Shown piece by piece: positions 15,175-22,861 of a stretch of DNA of 43,223 nucleotides. The DNA lies in IMG/VR virus record IMGVR_UViG_3300018429_000064, positions 1-43,223 of that record; one strand, given 5' to 3'. The notes below the pieces were generated by a model, which was not told the DNA's origin, did no database searches, and was given only the letters and a program-made list of their open reading frames with translations. The first letter of the stretch is position 1, and the number at the start of each line of letters is the position of its first letter. The position numbers and the translations under genes were made by a program. This DNA is from a virus.

Positions 15175-15807
15175 CAACCGCGCTGCATCCGATCGGCACG
15201 GCTTCAACACCATATGCGTGGTGCTGTAGGCCACGCCCAAGGGTGAGACATACCAGTTGGTGGTCATGTCGGTGGATTTCCCCAGCCCGCCCGAGTTCAA
15301 TCCCGACACAACCGGAATGTCCCCGATCGCCAAGGTGCAGCCAGGTTTAAAGAATGGGTCTTCCGTCACAACGCCAACGACCTGCCCCGGGCTGGCCGAG
15401 TTCTCCGCGATGCCGACCGCTTTATAAGTGGCATCCTCTTCGCTCACCGTGCTGCCGTTCGACCACGTTGTTGGAGTCGTGCCGGTCGCTTTGAAGACAA
15501 CGCCGGTCGCGTTCGAGGCCGCACCAACGTTTGTGAAATCGTCGCTGGCCGCATAGGTGGTGATGACATACCGCTTCCCGACAACAAGAGATCCTGACGT
15601 GGCGGGGGCGAGAGGCGTAGCGTCTGCCGGATAGAAAAGATCGTCGGTTCCCTGGAACACGGGCATTCCGGCCGTGATCGTGGCGCCGGCAATACACTGG
15701 TTCGGCACGGGAACGGAATCCCCTTGCAGGGTGAATCCGGGCATTTGAAAGCGTTTCGCGTGGGCGGAAGCCAGCACGTTTGCGGGTGCAACAGAGTAAT
15801 CAGCCAT
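15172..15807 (-). CDS. Capsid-cement-like structural protein with inserted module
   Basis: A 211-residue protein whose N- and C-terminal parts (AGATITAGMPVFQG ... AVGIAENSASPGQVVGVV ... LAIGDIPVVSG ... SPLGVAYSTTHMVLKP) resemble the beta-sandwich of phage capsid-cement (DUF2190-type) proteins that decorate heads. Residues ~70-120 are an extra module (GKRYVITTYAASDDFTNVGA then TGTTPTTWSNGS) nearly identical in pattern to one in the 506-residue neighbour. It is located among tail genes rather than beside the capsid gene, so it could instead decorate the tail. The function is inferred from fold resemblance only. Confidence 0.6.
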   Translation of the reverse strand: MADYSVAPANVLASAHAKRFQMPGFTLQGDSVPVPNQCIAGATITAGMPVFQGTDDLFYPADATPLAPATSGSLVVGKRYVITTYAASDDFTNVGAASNATGVVFKATGTTPTTWSNGSTVSEEDATYKAVGIAENSASPGQVVGVVTEDPFFKPGCTLAIGDIPVVSGLNSGGLGKSTDMTTNWYVSPLGVAYSTTHMVLKPCRSDAARL

Positions 15808-15839
15808 GGTGTTATTTCAGGTTTGGGGTTTCGAAAGCT

Positions 15840-16445
15840 TTATACGTTTTGCAGCAAGTCCGTGTCGGAATTCGCCAGACCGGATGCGGTCGCGTACCAA
15901 AAGAGGGTTGAACCGAGAAGGACGCTGACCGGGGCGGTGTAGACGAACCAGCCGCCGCTATCCTGCCGGCAATGAATGGTCGCGCCTCCGGTGGCGCAGG
16001 TCAGGGAAATGACCACCGTGCCGCCACCGATCACGCCGCTGTCAATCGCGTAAACGGGAATGGCGCAGGCGTCCGGCGTGTCAGCGGTGCTTCCTGTGAC
16101 CGCCTCGGCAATTTCGTTTCGCCACTGCTTCACTCGCTCCAGTTTATTTTCAATCACCCAAGCCTGGTACGCAGGGTCAGCGTAATACGCTTCGAACTCG
16201 GCCACCTTCAAGATGGCGGCGCGCGTTGTCATGCCTGAGAGAATTTCCTCACGCTGGCCTGGGATCGCGACCAGCCATCGATCCACTTCCAACCGCTCGA
16301 TGGAATTGAGCGTACCCGGATAGACGGGCGCTCCCGCTGGCGGGGTGGGTTCGGTGTGAATGAACCACGGTTCGGGTGGCGTCTGCTCGCGAATCAAGGC
16401 AGACGGCTTCGGGGCTATTTCGGTTGCGTAATTTTCAGCGGCCAT
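15840..16445 (-). CDS. Hypothetical tail protein with chitobiase-C-like beta domain
   Basis: A 201-residue protein. The N-terminal ~65 residues are proline-rich, 70-120 are helical (ERLEVDRWLVAIPGQREEIL ... AYYADPAYQAW) and the last ~70 residues ('GTVVISLTCATGGATIHCRQ' and 'VYTAPVSVLLGSTLFWYATA') resemble the beta-sandwich repeat found at the C-terminus of chitobiase-type enzymes, often used in adhesins. It probably sits at the tail tip or fibre base. No catalytic residues are recognised. Confidence 0.6.
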   Translation of the reverse strand: MAAENYATEIAPKPSALIREQTPPEPWFIHTEPTPPAGAPVYPGTLNSIERLEVDRWLVAIPGQREEILSGMTTRAAILKVAEFEAYYADPAYQAWVIENKLERVKQWRNEIAEAVTGSTADTPDACAIPVYAIDSGVIGGGTVVISLTCATGGATIHCRQDSGGWFVYTAPVSVLLGSTLFWYATASGLANSDTDLLQNV

Positions 16446-16454
16446 AAAAGGTTG

Positions 16455-16673
16455 TTACTCGATCACGATGGTTAGTCCGCCCTCTGTTCGATCAACCCGG
16501 CCATTTGTTATGCAAGGAGGCACACTTACTTGCGTGCCCTCTAGGTGTCCAACAACGGCCTTGGCGTGAACTTTGATTTTCAATTCGCCGATAGCGTTCA
16601 CCACGTCGATCAGAGCGTTGATCGTCTTCCAGTTCTGATCCACGGGTTGGTCGGCTGCAAGTTTTTGAATCAT
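16455..16673 (-). CDS. Small phage tail-region protein
   Basis: A 72-residue protein starting at MIQKLAADQP. This start gives an ATGA overlap with the upstream gene and is preferred over the longer frame from 16712. A helical N-terminal half (NWKTINALIDVVNAIGELKI) precedes a beta-rich C-terminus. No family is recognised. It belongs to the coupled tail operon. Confidence 0.65.
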   Translation of the reverse strand: MIQKLAADQPVDQNWKTINALIDVVNAIGELKIKVHAKAVVGHLEGTQVSVPPCITNGRVDRTEGGLTIVIE

Positions 16674-17677
16674 CCGTAAATTGTCTTTCGAACGTAAATC
16701 GCCCCCATCCACGGCTCGATTGAGCCTGCCAGAAAATGCACGTAATTATTTGTGTCCGGCTGACTTCCGCTGGCCGGATTGAAAGGGAACCCGTCGCTTG
16801 CTTCCACCCAGGTAAATATTCCGACTGACTGCACCGCTACATCTGGCACGCCTTGAAATAGGCCGATGGTCTGGCCCTGAAGGTAATAGTCATAGATGAC
16901 ATTGACCTGGATGGTCTTGGTCCTGGCCGCTATCGCTACCGCCGTAAGATTGCCGTCCGTCCACTGCTTAAACAGCTTCTTGTAGGTCTTGCTGTACGAT
17001 CCCGGCTCCTGTCGACTGGCGGGTTTGCGAGCCCAGACGCGATCCCACTCAACCATTCCGGCAATGCCTACATCTTGCAGTTGCGTTTCTTCCACCAGGT
17101 AGAACGGCCCGCCACCGTACGGACCCACCGTGTTAAGAGGGAGGGGATTCCAATAGGTGCGCTTCTGACAAAAGCGTTGCGTAATCACGAGAGAGTCAGT
17201 GCCAGCGGTAGCGATTGGACGTGAGAACCGGATAGCCCCGCAGGGAATTGCCGTGTCCCCAATGTTATCGAAAAAATGCAGCTTGTTTAACGGACTAAGA
17301 TGCAGCCGCTCCGCGAAGCTCACTTGCATTTTCGACACTTCGCCCTGTCGGCTAACATTCCCGATGTCGGTTACCCGGCAAGGAACTGAGATCGATGGAG
17401 GTATTATTAGATCGAATATGTCACCTATCGCGATGAAGGACGCTGCGGTTCTAAACTGCACCGTCATTGTGCCAACGCCTTTCACTGTGGAATAGGCCGA
17501 GGAGGTAATGGCCCCGAACTCGGTAGTTTCGTCCGGCCAATCGATACCTCGAAGCGCCTTGTTGAAAACAATCTCTTCCACGACCGACGCCCCCGCATTC
17601 GGGAATGTGATTACCTGCGTCCCATGAATGACCGACTGTCCGGCGGGTGCGTCTATTACTGTGGGTGGCTGGGGCAT
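16670..17677 (-). CDS. Tail protein paralogous to the tail-tube candidate
   Basis: A 335-residue protein whose first ~115 residues match the 124-residue protein at 19491-19865 almost position by position: MPQP.TVIDAPA.Q.V.HG.Q..TF..AG..V.EEI...K..R..D..DE. The remaining ~220 residues are unique and include aromatic-rich segments (QKRTYWNPLPLNTVGPYGGG). A tube-like domain plus extension after the tape measure gene suggests a distal tail or hub protein that continues the tube. It is separated from the tape measure stop by only 3 bases. Confidence 0.7.
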   Translation of the reverse strand: MPQPPTVIDAPAGQSVIHGTQVITFPNAGASVVEEIVFNKALRGIDWPDETTEFGAITSSAYSTVKGVGTMTVQFRTAASFIAIGDIFDLIIPPSISVPCRVTDIGNVSRQGEVSKMQVSFAERLHLSPLNKLHFFDNIGDTAIPCGAIRFSRPIATAGTDSLVITQRFCQKRTYWNPLPLNTVGPYGGGPFYLVEETQLQDVGIAGMVEWDRVWARKPASRQEPGSYSKTYKKLFKQWTDGNLTAVAIAARTKTIQVNVIYDYYLQGQTIGLFQGVPDVAVQSVGIFTWVEASDGFPFNPASGSQPDTNNYVHFLAGSIEPWMGAIYVRKTIYG

Positions 17678-17680
17678 GAC

Positions 17681-18832
17681 CTATTTGTTCACGATGGGCT
17701 GAGCCGTGTTTGTGGCGATCTCCTGTAACCGTTCTTCGGTGACGCTAAGAGCTCCCTTGAAGTCAGAAGACATCTTTTCGCTCGGCTTCAGGTTAGTGAT
17801 GGAGTCCTTCATTTCACCGGCCGCGTTAAAGGCAGTGTTCGCGCCTACGGGGTCGAAATTGAGTCTTGCGGCCTCCCCTTGCGCTTCTAGAGCCATCGCT
17901 TTGCGGGCATCCTCGCCGGCTTTCCACCGCTCGTAAGAGATGGACCATGTAGTTCCGTCTGAATTGAACCCACTGGATGCGGAGGGCGTGTCGGCGAGTT
18001 CTTTTAAACTCATTCCGGCCCGCTCCGCTTTCATGTCGTTATACTTCTTCGTGATCTCCCGAATTGTCTGGGTCAGTTCAATGAACGCCTGGGTCTGCGT
18101 AGCCACTGAAGAACCGAGCTCGCGGAATTTAATTCCGGCCTCCATTGCTTCCTTTTCAAAGCCCGGAGCGTTGCTCGCCTTTATGTCGGATTGTTCGCGG
18201 CGTTTCCCTACCATGTCGCGAATGGCCTGGTCCTCCATTTTCGACAGATCGGCGATTTGTTTCTTGCGGCCTGCATCCTCCGCCACGGCCCCAAGAATGA
18301 ACCCGAACGGGCTGCCGCCTCCTCCCGCGATATCCTGCCCCAACCGGGAGTAGGGCGCTTTCTGCACCTTCTCTAATCGCTCCCGCAGTGAGATAAGTTT
18401 TTCGAGATGGCTTTGGATTCCCGCCATGGACTGAAACGCGGCATCCGGGCGGGCCTTGGAAAGTTTGGCCCTCTCCGTGTTCAACTCCAAGTATGCCTTT
18501 TGAAATTTACTGAGCTGATCGATTATGACCGCGCCGCCTGCCAATGCGATGCCGCCCCCAAGCGACAAATTCAGGCTGTTCTCCAATCGATCGAGAGAAG
18601 CCGAGGCTACATCCGCCGCGCTCGATGCGTTCATCAACGTTCTCGAAAACCCCTGGAACTGATTCGTGACCTTGTTGTTGCTTTCGAGCAGGCTCTTTTG
18701 CCTCCGGTCGGTCTTGTCCAAGGCATCCGACACGCCGCGTCCCATGTCTTTGACGCCCTGAATGGTTTTCGACATCTCGGCGCGCACCTGGCTGGTGTCC
18801 GCCCCCAACAGCCATGTAATTTTATCGGCCAT
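17681..18832 (-). CDS. Tape measure-like tail protein
   Basis: A 383-residue helical protein. It opens with the pattern common in tape measure proteins (ITWLLGADTSQVRAEMSKTI), has a hydrophobic stretch near 93-110 (SLGGGIALAGGAVIIDQL) and long charged helices with abundant Gln, Lys and Glu. At about 0.15 nm per residue an extended helix of this length would give a tail near 57 nm, short for a siphovirus. It is preceded by a chaperone-like gene with an 11-base overlap and followed by the tube paralogue, the normal order around a tape measure gene. Confidence 0.75.
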   Translation of the reverse strand: MADKITWLLGADTSQVRAEMSKTIQGVKDMGRGVSDALDKTDRRQKSLLESNNKVTNQFQGFSRTLMNASSAADVASASLDRLENSLNLSLGGGIALAGGAVIIDQLSKFQKAYLELNTERAKLSKARPDAAFQSMAGIQSHLEKLISLRERLEKVQKAPYSRLGQDIAGGGGSPFGFILGAVAEDAGRKKQIADLSKMEDQAIRDMVGKRREQSDIKASNAPGFEKEAMEAGIKFRELGSSVATQTQAFIELTQTIREITKKYNDMKAERAGMSLKELADTPSASSGFNSDGTTWSISYERWKAGEDARKAMALEAQGEAARLNFDPVGANTAFNAAGEMKDSITNLKPSEKMSSDFKGALSVTEERLQEIATNTAQPIVNK

Positions 18833-19469
18833 TGGCTTCGACTCCGTTCAATGGCCGATTAGCCTTCTTCGCCTCTTCCCGATCATAGAAGCGCAACACC
18901 ACCGCATCTTGCAGGGGTTTGAATTGCGGCTGGTTCGCTCCGATCCAATTCAGGTATTGGAACAACTCGGTCAGCGGCGTCTGCATGATCTTGTCCCGGT
19001 CCCACCCGTAGGCGTATGCGATCCGGTGAACCATGCTCGCCCCTAGACCCGCCGAGATTGCCTTGCCTGAGCTGCTCGAGGCCGGACGGTCCATGAAGGC
19101 GCGTTTGATGTAGCGGCGAATCCCAGGCTCGAAATTGAGCCAGCGCGGGTGCCATACAATTCGTTTCAGGAACGCTCGGCGACGGCGCCCCGCCAGCCAC
19201 CGCCGCAGCTTTCCGATTCGCCCGCCGGTCGTGAAGTCTCGCGGGTCATATTCCGGGCTCACCACCCACAAGAAAAGGCCGATGTCCGCCACGTCTGGAA
19301 TCTGCCCAGTGAAGAACGGTGAGCGTATCTGCGAAAGAATCATCCAATGTTCGAGAGTGAATTGCCGGACCTCGATTCCGTTAATCGAGAGATTTATGGG
19401 CAGTAACGCCCGCTCGCGTATGGCGTCCTCTACCTGCTTAGCGCGGGCTAGTGCTTGGCCGAGATTCAT
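18822..19469 (-). CDS. Tail assembly chaperone-like protein
   Basis: A 215-residue protein placed directly before the tape measure gene, where tail assembly chaperones occur. Residues ~25-75 (LSINGIEVRQFTLEHWMILS ... DIGLFLWVVSPEYDP) and the C-terminal helix 'DKIMQTPLTELFQYLNWI' have the look of that class. A basic stretch lies in the middle. No programmed frameshift signal producing a G/GT-type extension was found at its 3' end. Placement is the main evidence. Confidence 0.6.
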   Translation of the reverse strand: MNLGQALARAKQVEDAIRERALLPINLSINGIEVRQFTLEHWMILSQIRSPFFTGQIPDVADIGLFLWVVSPEYDPRDFTTGGRIGKLRRWLAGRRRRAFLKRIVWHPRWLNFEPGIRRYIKRAFMDRPASSSSGKAISAGLGASMVHRIAYAYGWDRDKIMQTPLTELFQYLNWIGANQPQFKPLQDAVVLRFYDREEAKKANRPLNGVEANGR

Positions 19470-19490
19470 GGATCTCGCTAAGCCTCCCCG

Positions 19491-19865
19491 CTAATTCAAG
19501 TCCTCGGAGAACGCGATATTGATTTTGGTCGCTTCCGCCTGATTGAAACGCGGACCAACCTCAGTCACGATGAATGGAATGGCCGTGGCCCCGTCGGTGT
19601 CAAGAAAGCTGCCCGTCTCACCGAAAGCTATGCGCGTGGTGGAGGTTTTGAGTTGAATGGTCATCGAGCCCGTTCCCTTGGTCGTGACGTAAGCTGATTT
19701 GCTCGGCTTGCCCATCTCATCCATTTGATCCAAGGCGCGGCTGCCCTTGGTGTAGGTGATCTCCTCGGCCACCAACTGCCCAGCCGTCGAGAAGGTTACG
19801 AGTTGCGATCCGTGCCGGACGGTTTGCGAAGCCGGCGCATCAATGACGGTAGAGGGCTGTGGCAT
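19491..19865 (-). CDS. Tail tube-like protein
   Basis: A 124-residue beta-rich protein, small and acidic at the C-terminus, positioned between the tail-terminator candidate and the chaperone-like gene, as major tail proteins are. It shares its whole length with the N-terminal domain of the 335-residue protein at 16670. The start ATG is preceded by the boundary motif AAGAATTGAAACACC, part of a 65-base gap that holds several inverted repeats. The name rests on gene order plus paralogy. Confidence 0.65.
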   Translation of the reverse strand: MPQPSTVIDAPASQTVRHGSQLVTFSTAGQLVAEEITYTKGSRALDQMDEMGKPSKSAYVTTKGTGSMTIQLKTSTTRIAFGETGSFLDTDGATAIPFIVTEVGPRFNQAEATKINIAFSEDLN

Positions 19866-19934
19866 GGTGTTTCAATTCTTAAGGGTTCGTCTCAATTATG
19901 CAACTGAAATTCTCATGGATGAGAAGATTCTCAT
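19866..19934 (-). repeat. Boundary element with overlapping TTCTCAT/ATGAGAA inverted repeats
   Basis: On the plus strand TTCTCAT-GG-ATGAGAA (19910-19925) is immediately followed, sharing its right arm, by ATGAGAA-GA-TTCTCAT (19919-19934). The motif GTTTCAATTC lies at 19869-19878, four bases from the tube gene start codon. Here the order of the two blocks is reversed relative to the other copies. Confidence 0.65.
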
Positions 19935-20395
19935 TTCGGCCAAGCATCGTCTCGAACGTGGAACGTGATATCGGCCGTGATCTCCGACCAGTCATTCGTG
20001 CCGTCAACGCCGCGGGTCAGCCCAGTCTCTCTCAATTCTGCGACCGCGTGGAACGGCAAGCGCGCCTCGGTGAAGCTGTTCCGGTAACGTTGTATCTCAA
20101 TCCGCACCCGTCCGGTCATCACGCGCTGTTTGTCGCTGTTCACGCCGCGCATCGTCACCACGCGGGTAATCAGGCTCCCTTTCCACCAAGACGGGAGCAA
20201 CTCGCCATTGTACGGGTAAAGCTGGCCCAGCGGAACGACGCTGTTCAACTGCACTTCGATGTAGGGCTCCTTTTGCGCGTCCCGGTCTTGGTCGGAGAAT
20301 TCAAGATACACCGCGTGACCCTTCCCCTTCAGGATGGCTGCCCAGGCGTCCTCTACCCGCTCGTACTCAAAAAGCTGTTCGAGTGTTCCAATCAT
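19931..20395 (-). CDS. Tail completion/terminator-like protein
   Basis: A 154-residue mixed alpha/beta protein. It begins with a helix (TLEQLFEYERVEDAWAAIL) followed by strands (AVYLEFSDQDR ... PYIEVQLNSV ... VRIEIQRYRNS ... ITADITFHVR), the general layout of tail terminator or minor tail proteins that cap the tube near the head. No definite family match. It is ATGA-coupled to the upstream neck protein gene, and a boundary repeat overlaps its last codon. Confidence 0.6.
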   Translation of the reverse strand: MIGTLEQLFEYERVEDAWAAILKGKGHAVYLEFSDQDRDAQKEPYIEVQLNSVVPLGQLYPYNGELLPSWWKGSLITRVVTMRGVNSDKQRVMTGRVRIEIQRYRNSFTEARLPFHAVAELRETGLTRGVDGTNDWSEITADITFHVRDDAWPK

Positions 20396-21144
20396 GCGGC
20401 GACTTTCAGGCTAGGGTATGCGCGGGCGATCTGTTTCACGTCTTCAAAAACGCCGTGCTCCATGTTTCTCCGAAAATATTGATAGCGCCCATTGATCGAC
20501 GTTTGCAGGATCCGGTTCCCATCGATTGTACCAAGCATGATTCGCCCCTGGTTAATCATCTCCAGCCACATCGAATCTGCGTTGCGGAACTTGCGAGCGA
20601 GCCCGTGGCGTTTCGTGTTCCCCTTGAACGCGGGTGCGTCGCGGATGTAAGCAGGGATTCCCGTCAACGGAATGCCGGCGGCATCGGCCATCTGCACCCA
20701 CGTCTGGCCAGCCCGCCCCAGCACTGCGCGCACGTCGATCTGTTTATTCTTTAGGTCCATCAGGAGTTGCTGATACCGCGACCACCGCGGTTGCCCGTAG
20801 CGGAAGAATTCGGTCATCGGGTGAAACGTTCGTCCACCGGCCCGCTTCCCCTTGGCTACCCCTTCGTATTGCGCCCCTGGGAAGTCCGCATACCACGCAA
20901 TCCCGGCCTTGGTGATGTAGACGATTGGAACACTGCTCCCGGGCCCCATCAGAGTGCGATTCTTGAACGCGATGCTGCGCTTGATTCGCTCGACATTCGC
21001 CCGCGTGGTCAGCCTGACGCAGTTCTCCAGAATCCTCGCGACCTCATGCAGCATAACGTTCCAGGCATTCGTGCCGAGGGGCGGCATCGCTGCGATCCGC
21101 TTGCAGAAGTCTTGAAGGTGGCTGGTGTCGACTATGACAGGCAT
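20392..21144 (-). CDS. Minor tail/neck protein
   Basis: A 250-residue protein. It opens with a helical region (TSHLQDFCKRIAAMP ... WNVMLHEVARILENCVRLTT) and has a central 'YADFPGAQYEGVAKGKRAGG' and aromatic-rich C-terminal part. Order after the head proteins and before the terminator candidate is that of HK97 gp10-type neck proteins, though at 250 residues it is larger than most. No catalytic features are visible. Confidence 0.6.
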   Translation of the reverse strand: MPVIVDTSHLQDFCKRIAAMPPLGTNAWNVMLHEVARILENCVRLTTRANVERIKRSIAFKNRTLMGPGSSVPIVYITKAGIAWYADFPGAQYEGVAKGKRAGGRTFHPMTEFFRYGQPRWSRYQQLLMDLKNKQIDVRAVLGRAGQTWVQMADAAGIPLTGIPAYIRDAPAFKGNTKRHGLARKFRNADSMWLEMINQGRIMLGTIDGNRILQTSINGRYQYFRRNMEHGVFEDVKQIARAYPSLKVAA

Positions 21145-21146
21145 AG

Positions 21147-21479
21147 CTAGTTCGATTTACCGAGAAACATATGCACGGTGGCCGAGTTGGGGTGAGCGTC
21201 TTTCGCCATGTAGGTCAACTCCTCAGTTCCGAGCGAAGTTGTGACGGTCACTGCGCTGACGCGATCCTTCAGCCCGTTCTCAACCAGCTCCGCGAAATCT
21301 GCGTCTTCCAGCTCGAACTCGCTGCTCGCTTCGACATCCATCCCGTTCAAGTGCGCCATCCGCTTCAAGCTGATGGAATGCGAGATGCCGGTTTTCTCGA
21401 TGCCGTTGAATGAGATCGTCGCCGGTAGCGAGTCCCTCAGTTCTCGAAAGGCTTGGCGGCTTTCGTCGATCGTCGCCAT
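21147..21479 (-). CDS. Hypothetical head-tail connector region protein
   Basis: A 110-residue protein with an acidic middle (ASSEFELEDADFAELVENGL). Its start has a clear GGAG Shine-Dalgarno about nine bases upstream. It lies between the head proteins and the neck protein in the connector cluster. No family is recognised. Confidence 0.65.
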   Translation of the reverse strand: MATIDESRQAFRELRDSLPATISFNGIEKTGISHSISLKRMAHLNGMDVEASSEFELEDADFAELVENGLKDRVSAVTVTTSLGTEELTYMAKDAHPNSATVHMFLGKSN

Positions 21480-21491
21480 GTCGCGACGCTC

Positions 21492-21647
21492 CTACTTCCC
21501 GTCAGGTTTCTTTTTCCCGTCAACGGGCGCCGTCAATGGGTGGCCTGGTTCGCCCGCCCGCGGGAGATGAACGGCAATGCCCGCTTTCTCCTGCTCGGTC
21601 TCAAAAGCCTTTTGAAAATCTACCTCGGACTTCTTTGGCTCGGCCAT
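21492..21647 (-). CDS. 51-residue hydrophilic protein
   Basis: A short ORF starting two bases after the upstream stop (TAACCATGG) and filling the gap between two connector genes. It begins MAEPKKSEVDFQKAFETEQE and ends in PVDGKKKPDGK. It is charged and probably unstructured. The last part is encoded partly by the palindrome CCCGTCAACGGG (21516-21527), so that repeat is translated here. Confidence 0.6.
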   Translation of the reverse strand: MAEPKKSEVDFQKAFETEQEKAGIAVHLPRAGEPGHPLTAPVDGKKKPDGK

Positions 21648-21649
21648 GG

Positions 21650-21910
21650 TTATTTGCTGCGTTTGCCCCGCGTCTTCAGCTTGGGCATGGCCTGTTCACG
21701 GTTCTTTGGCTCAGGGCCAGAGTCGGAGGATGCCGGCGGGGCTTCGGATGCGGGCGCCGCCTTCTTGTCGCCCTTTATTCCGTACTGCTCGGCCTGGGCG
21801 TCGGGAATTTCATTTCCTGCTCGGACGAGAAGAAATTGCGCCTTGGGGTCGCCCTCTTCAACAACGTTCTGGCGATCCGCAGTGAGATAATAGGTTTTGG
21901 ACGATATCAT
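21650..21910 (-). CDS. Small head-associated protein
   Basis: An 86-residue protein. The start at 21910 (MISSKTYYLTADRQ) is chosen over 21952 because a strong GGGAGG Shine-Dalgarno lies 6 bases upstream and the longer version would overlap the preceding gene. A compact N-terminal half (VVEEGDPKAQFLLVRAGNEI, DAQAEQYGIKG) resembles small proteins often encoded just after phage capsid genes. The C-terminal half is Ala/Pro/Lys-rich and disordered. Confidence 0.68.
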   Translation of the reverse strand: MISSKTYYLTADRQNVVEEGDPKAQFLLVRAGNEIPDAQAEQYGIKGDKKAAPASEAPPASSDSGPEPKNREQAMPKLKTRGKRSK

Positions 21911-21923
21911 GGAAGCCTCCCGG

Positions 21924-22826
21924 TTAATCGATCGCGCCTTTGCGAACTTCAAAATTCATTACCGTGGCGGTTGTATCAGCTCCGCTCGCGTGAGTGTTCC
22001 AGATTAAGACGGTGAAGCTGCCCGCACCCACTGAATTGACGCTCACCTGCGTGTCCACGTCGCCAGAGACTTTCGTAAGAATGATGTTGTCTGTCGCAGC
22101 CACGGTCGAATTTGTCACCGTAAAAATGGCCGGGGTAACAGCCGCTAGACTGTCCGCAGTGGTCGTGATTTTACCAACTCGCTTGTCGAGAGTTACTCCT
22201 GTGGCGCGGCTGGTGATCTGCGTTACCGCTCCGCCCGATCCACTTTTCCATCCTCGGAATAGCTGCCAATTCGGAGAATCCTTGGTCGTGCTGATATTTT
22301 GATACAGCTCACCGTTGGTCGAATCTTTCACTAATGTTCCGATTGGCGCATCACCCCAAGTTGCCGCTACCCCTGCGGTAGTTGTCGTCAATGTCGGAGC
22401 AGCGCCGCCCGTGAGCGAGTTTGTTCCGATGCTTAGCGCAGGCATGTCCTTGCGCGCATTTTTCCCCGCCATCGTGATCAAATAAGTGCCGATGCCGCTC
22501 GTGCCAGTCCCGGCAGACACCACAACCCCGCCAGATCCAATCACGGAAAGGGCTTCGAGTTTTGCGTCAATATCTGCGATCAAGGTGGCGTCCGTAGCGC
22601 TCCAAGTGATCGGCGCGGTAGTCCGCCCGCCAGCGACGGCGATCGTGAACGTGCCGGCAGACGTGCTCGTTTGAATCGTAAGGGTGTCGACCTCGCTTGT
22701 TCCGTTGGCGGGAACGCCGGCATACTCGTACAAAGAGACGGTCTTGACGGTGGAGTCCTGCGCTAAGGCAGGCATAGCCAACGCGGTGAGTGCGATGATC
22801 GCGAAGAGGGACGTGATTTTTTTCAT
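21924..22826 (-). CDS. Secreted-type structural protein after the capsid gene, possible decoration protein
   Basis: A 300-residue protein starting at MKKITSLFAI. Residues 1-22 form a textbook Sec signal peptide with an ALA-Q cleavage site. The mature part is beta-rich and contains a module (TFTIAVAGG..., IDAKLEALSVIGSGGVVVSA, YLITMAG) related to one in the 506-residue tail protein. Its C-terminal domain runs 'GVTLDKRVGKITT ... FTVTNSTVAATDNIIL ... FEVRKGA'. It sits immediately downstream of the major capsid gene where decoration proteins are common, but a signal peptide is unexpected for a virion protein. Confidence 0.68.
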   Translation of the reverse strand: MKKITSLFAIIALTALAMPALAQDSTVKTVSLYEYAGVPANGTSEVDTLTIQTSTSAGTFTIAVAGGRTTAPITWSATDATLIADIDAKLEALSVIGSGGVVVSAGTGTSGIGTYLITMAGKNARKDMPALSIGTNSLTGGAAPTLTTTTAGVAATWGDAPIGTLVKDSTNGELYQNISTTKDSPNWQLFRGWKSGSGGAVTQITSRATGVTLDKRVGKITTTADSLAAVTPAIFTVTNSTVAATDNIILTKVSGDVDTQVSVNSVGAGSFTVLIWNTHASGADTTATVMNFEVRKGAID

Positions 22827-22861
22827 AGGGTGTTCGATGTGGTTCGCTGACTCCAAATTTA

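Noticed and set aside
18822-19469. Programmed -1 frameshift in the tail chaperone gene, as in lambda G/GT.
   Set aside because: No slippery heptamer with a downstream extension frame was seen before the tape measure start; the next gene simply overlaps by 11 bases.
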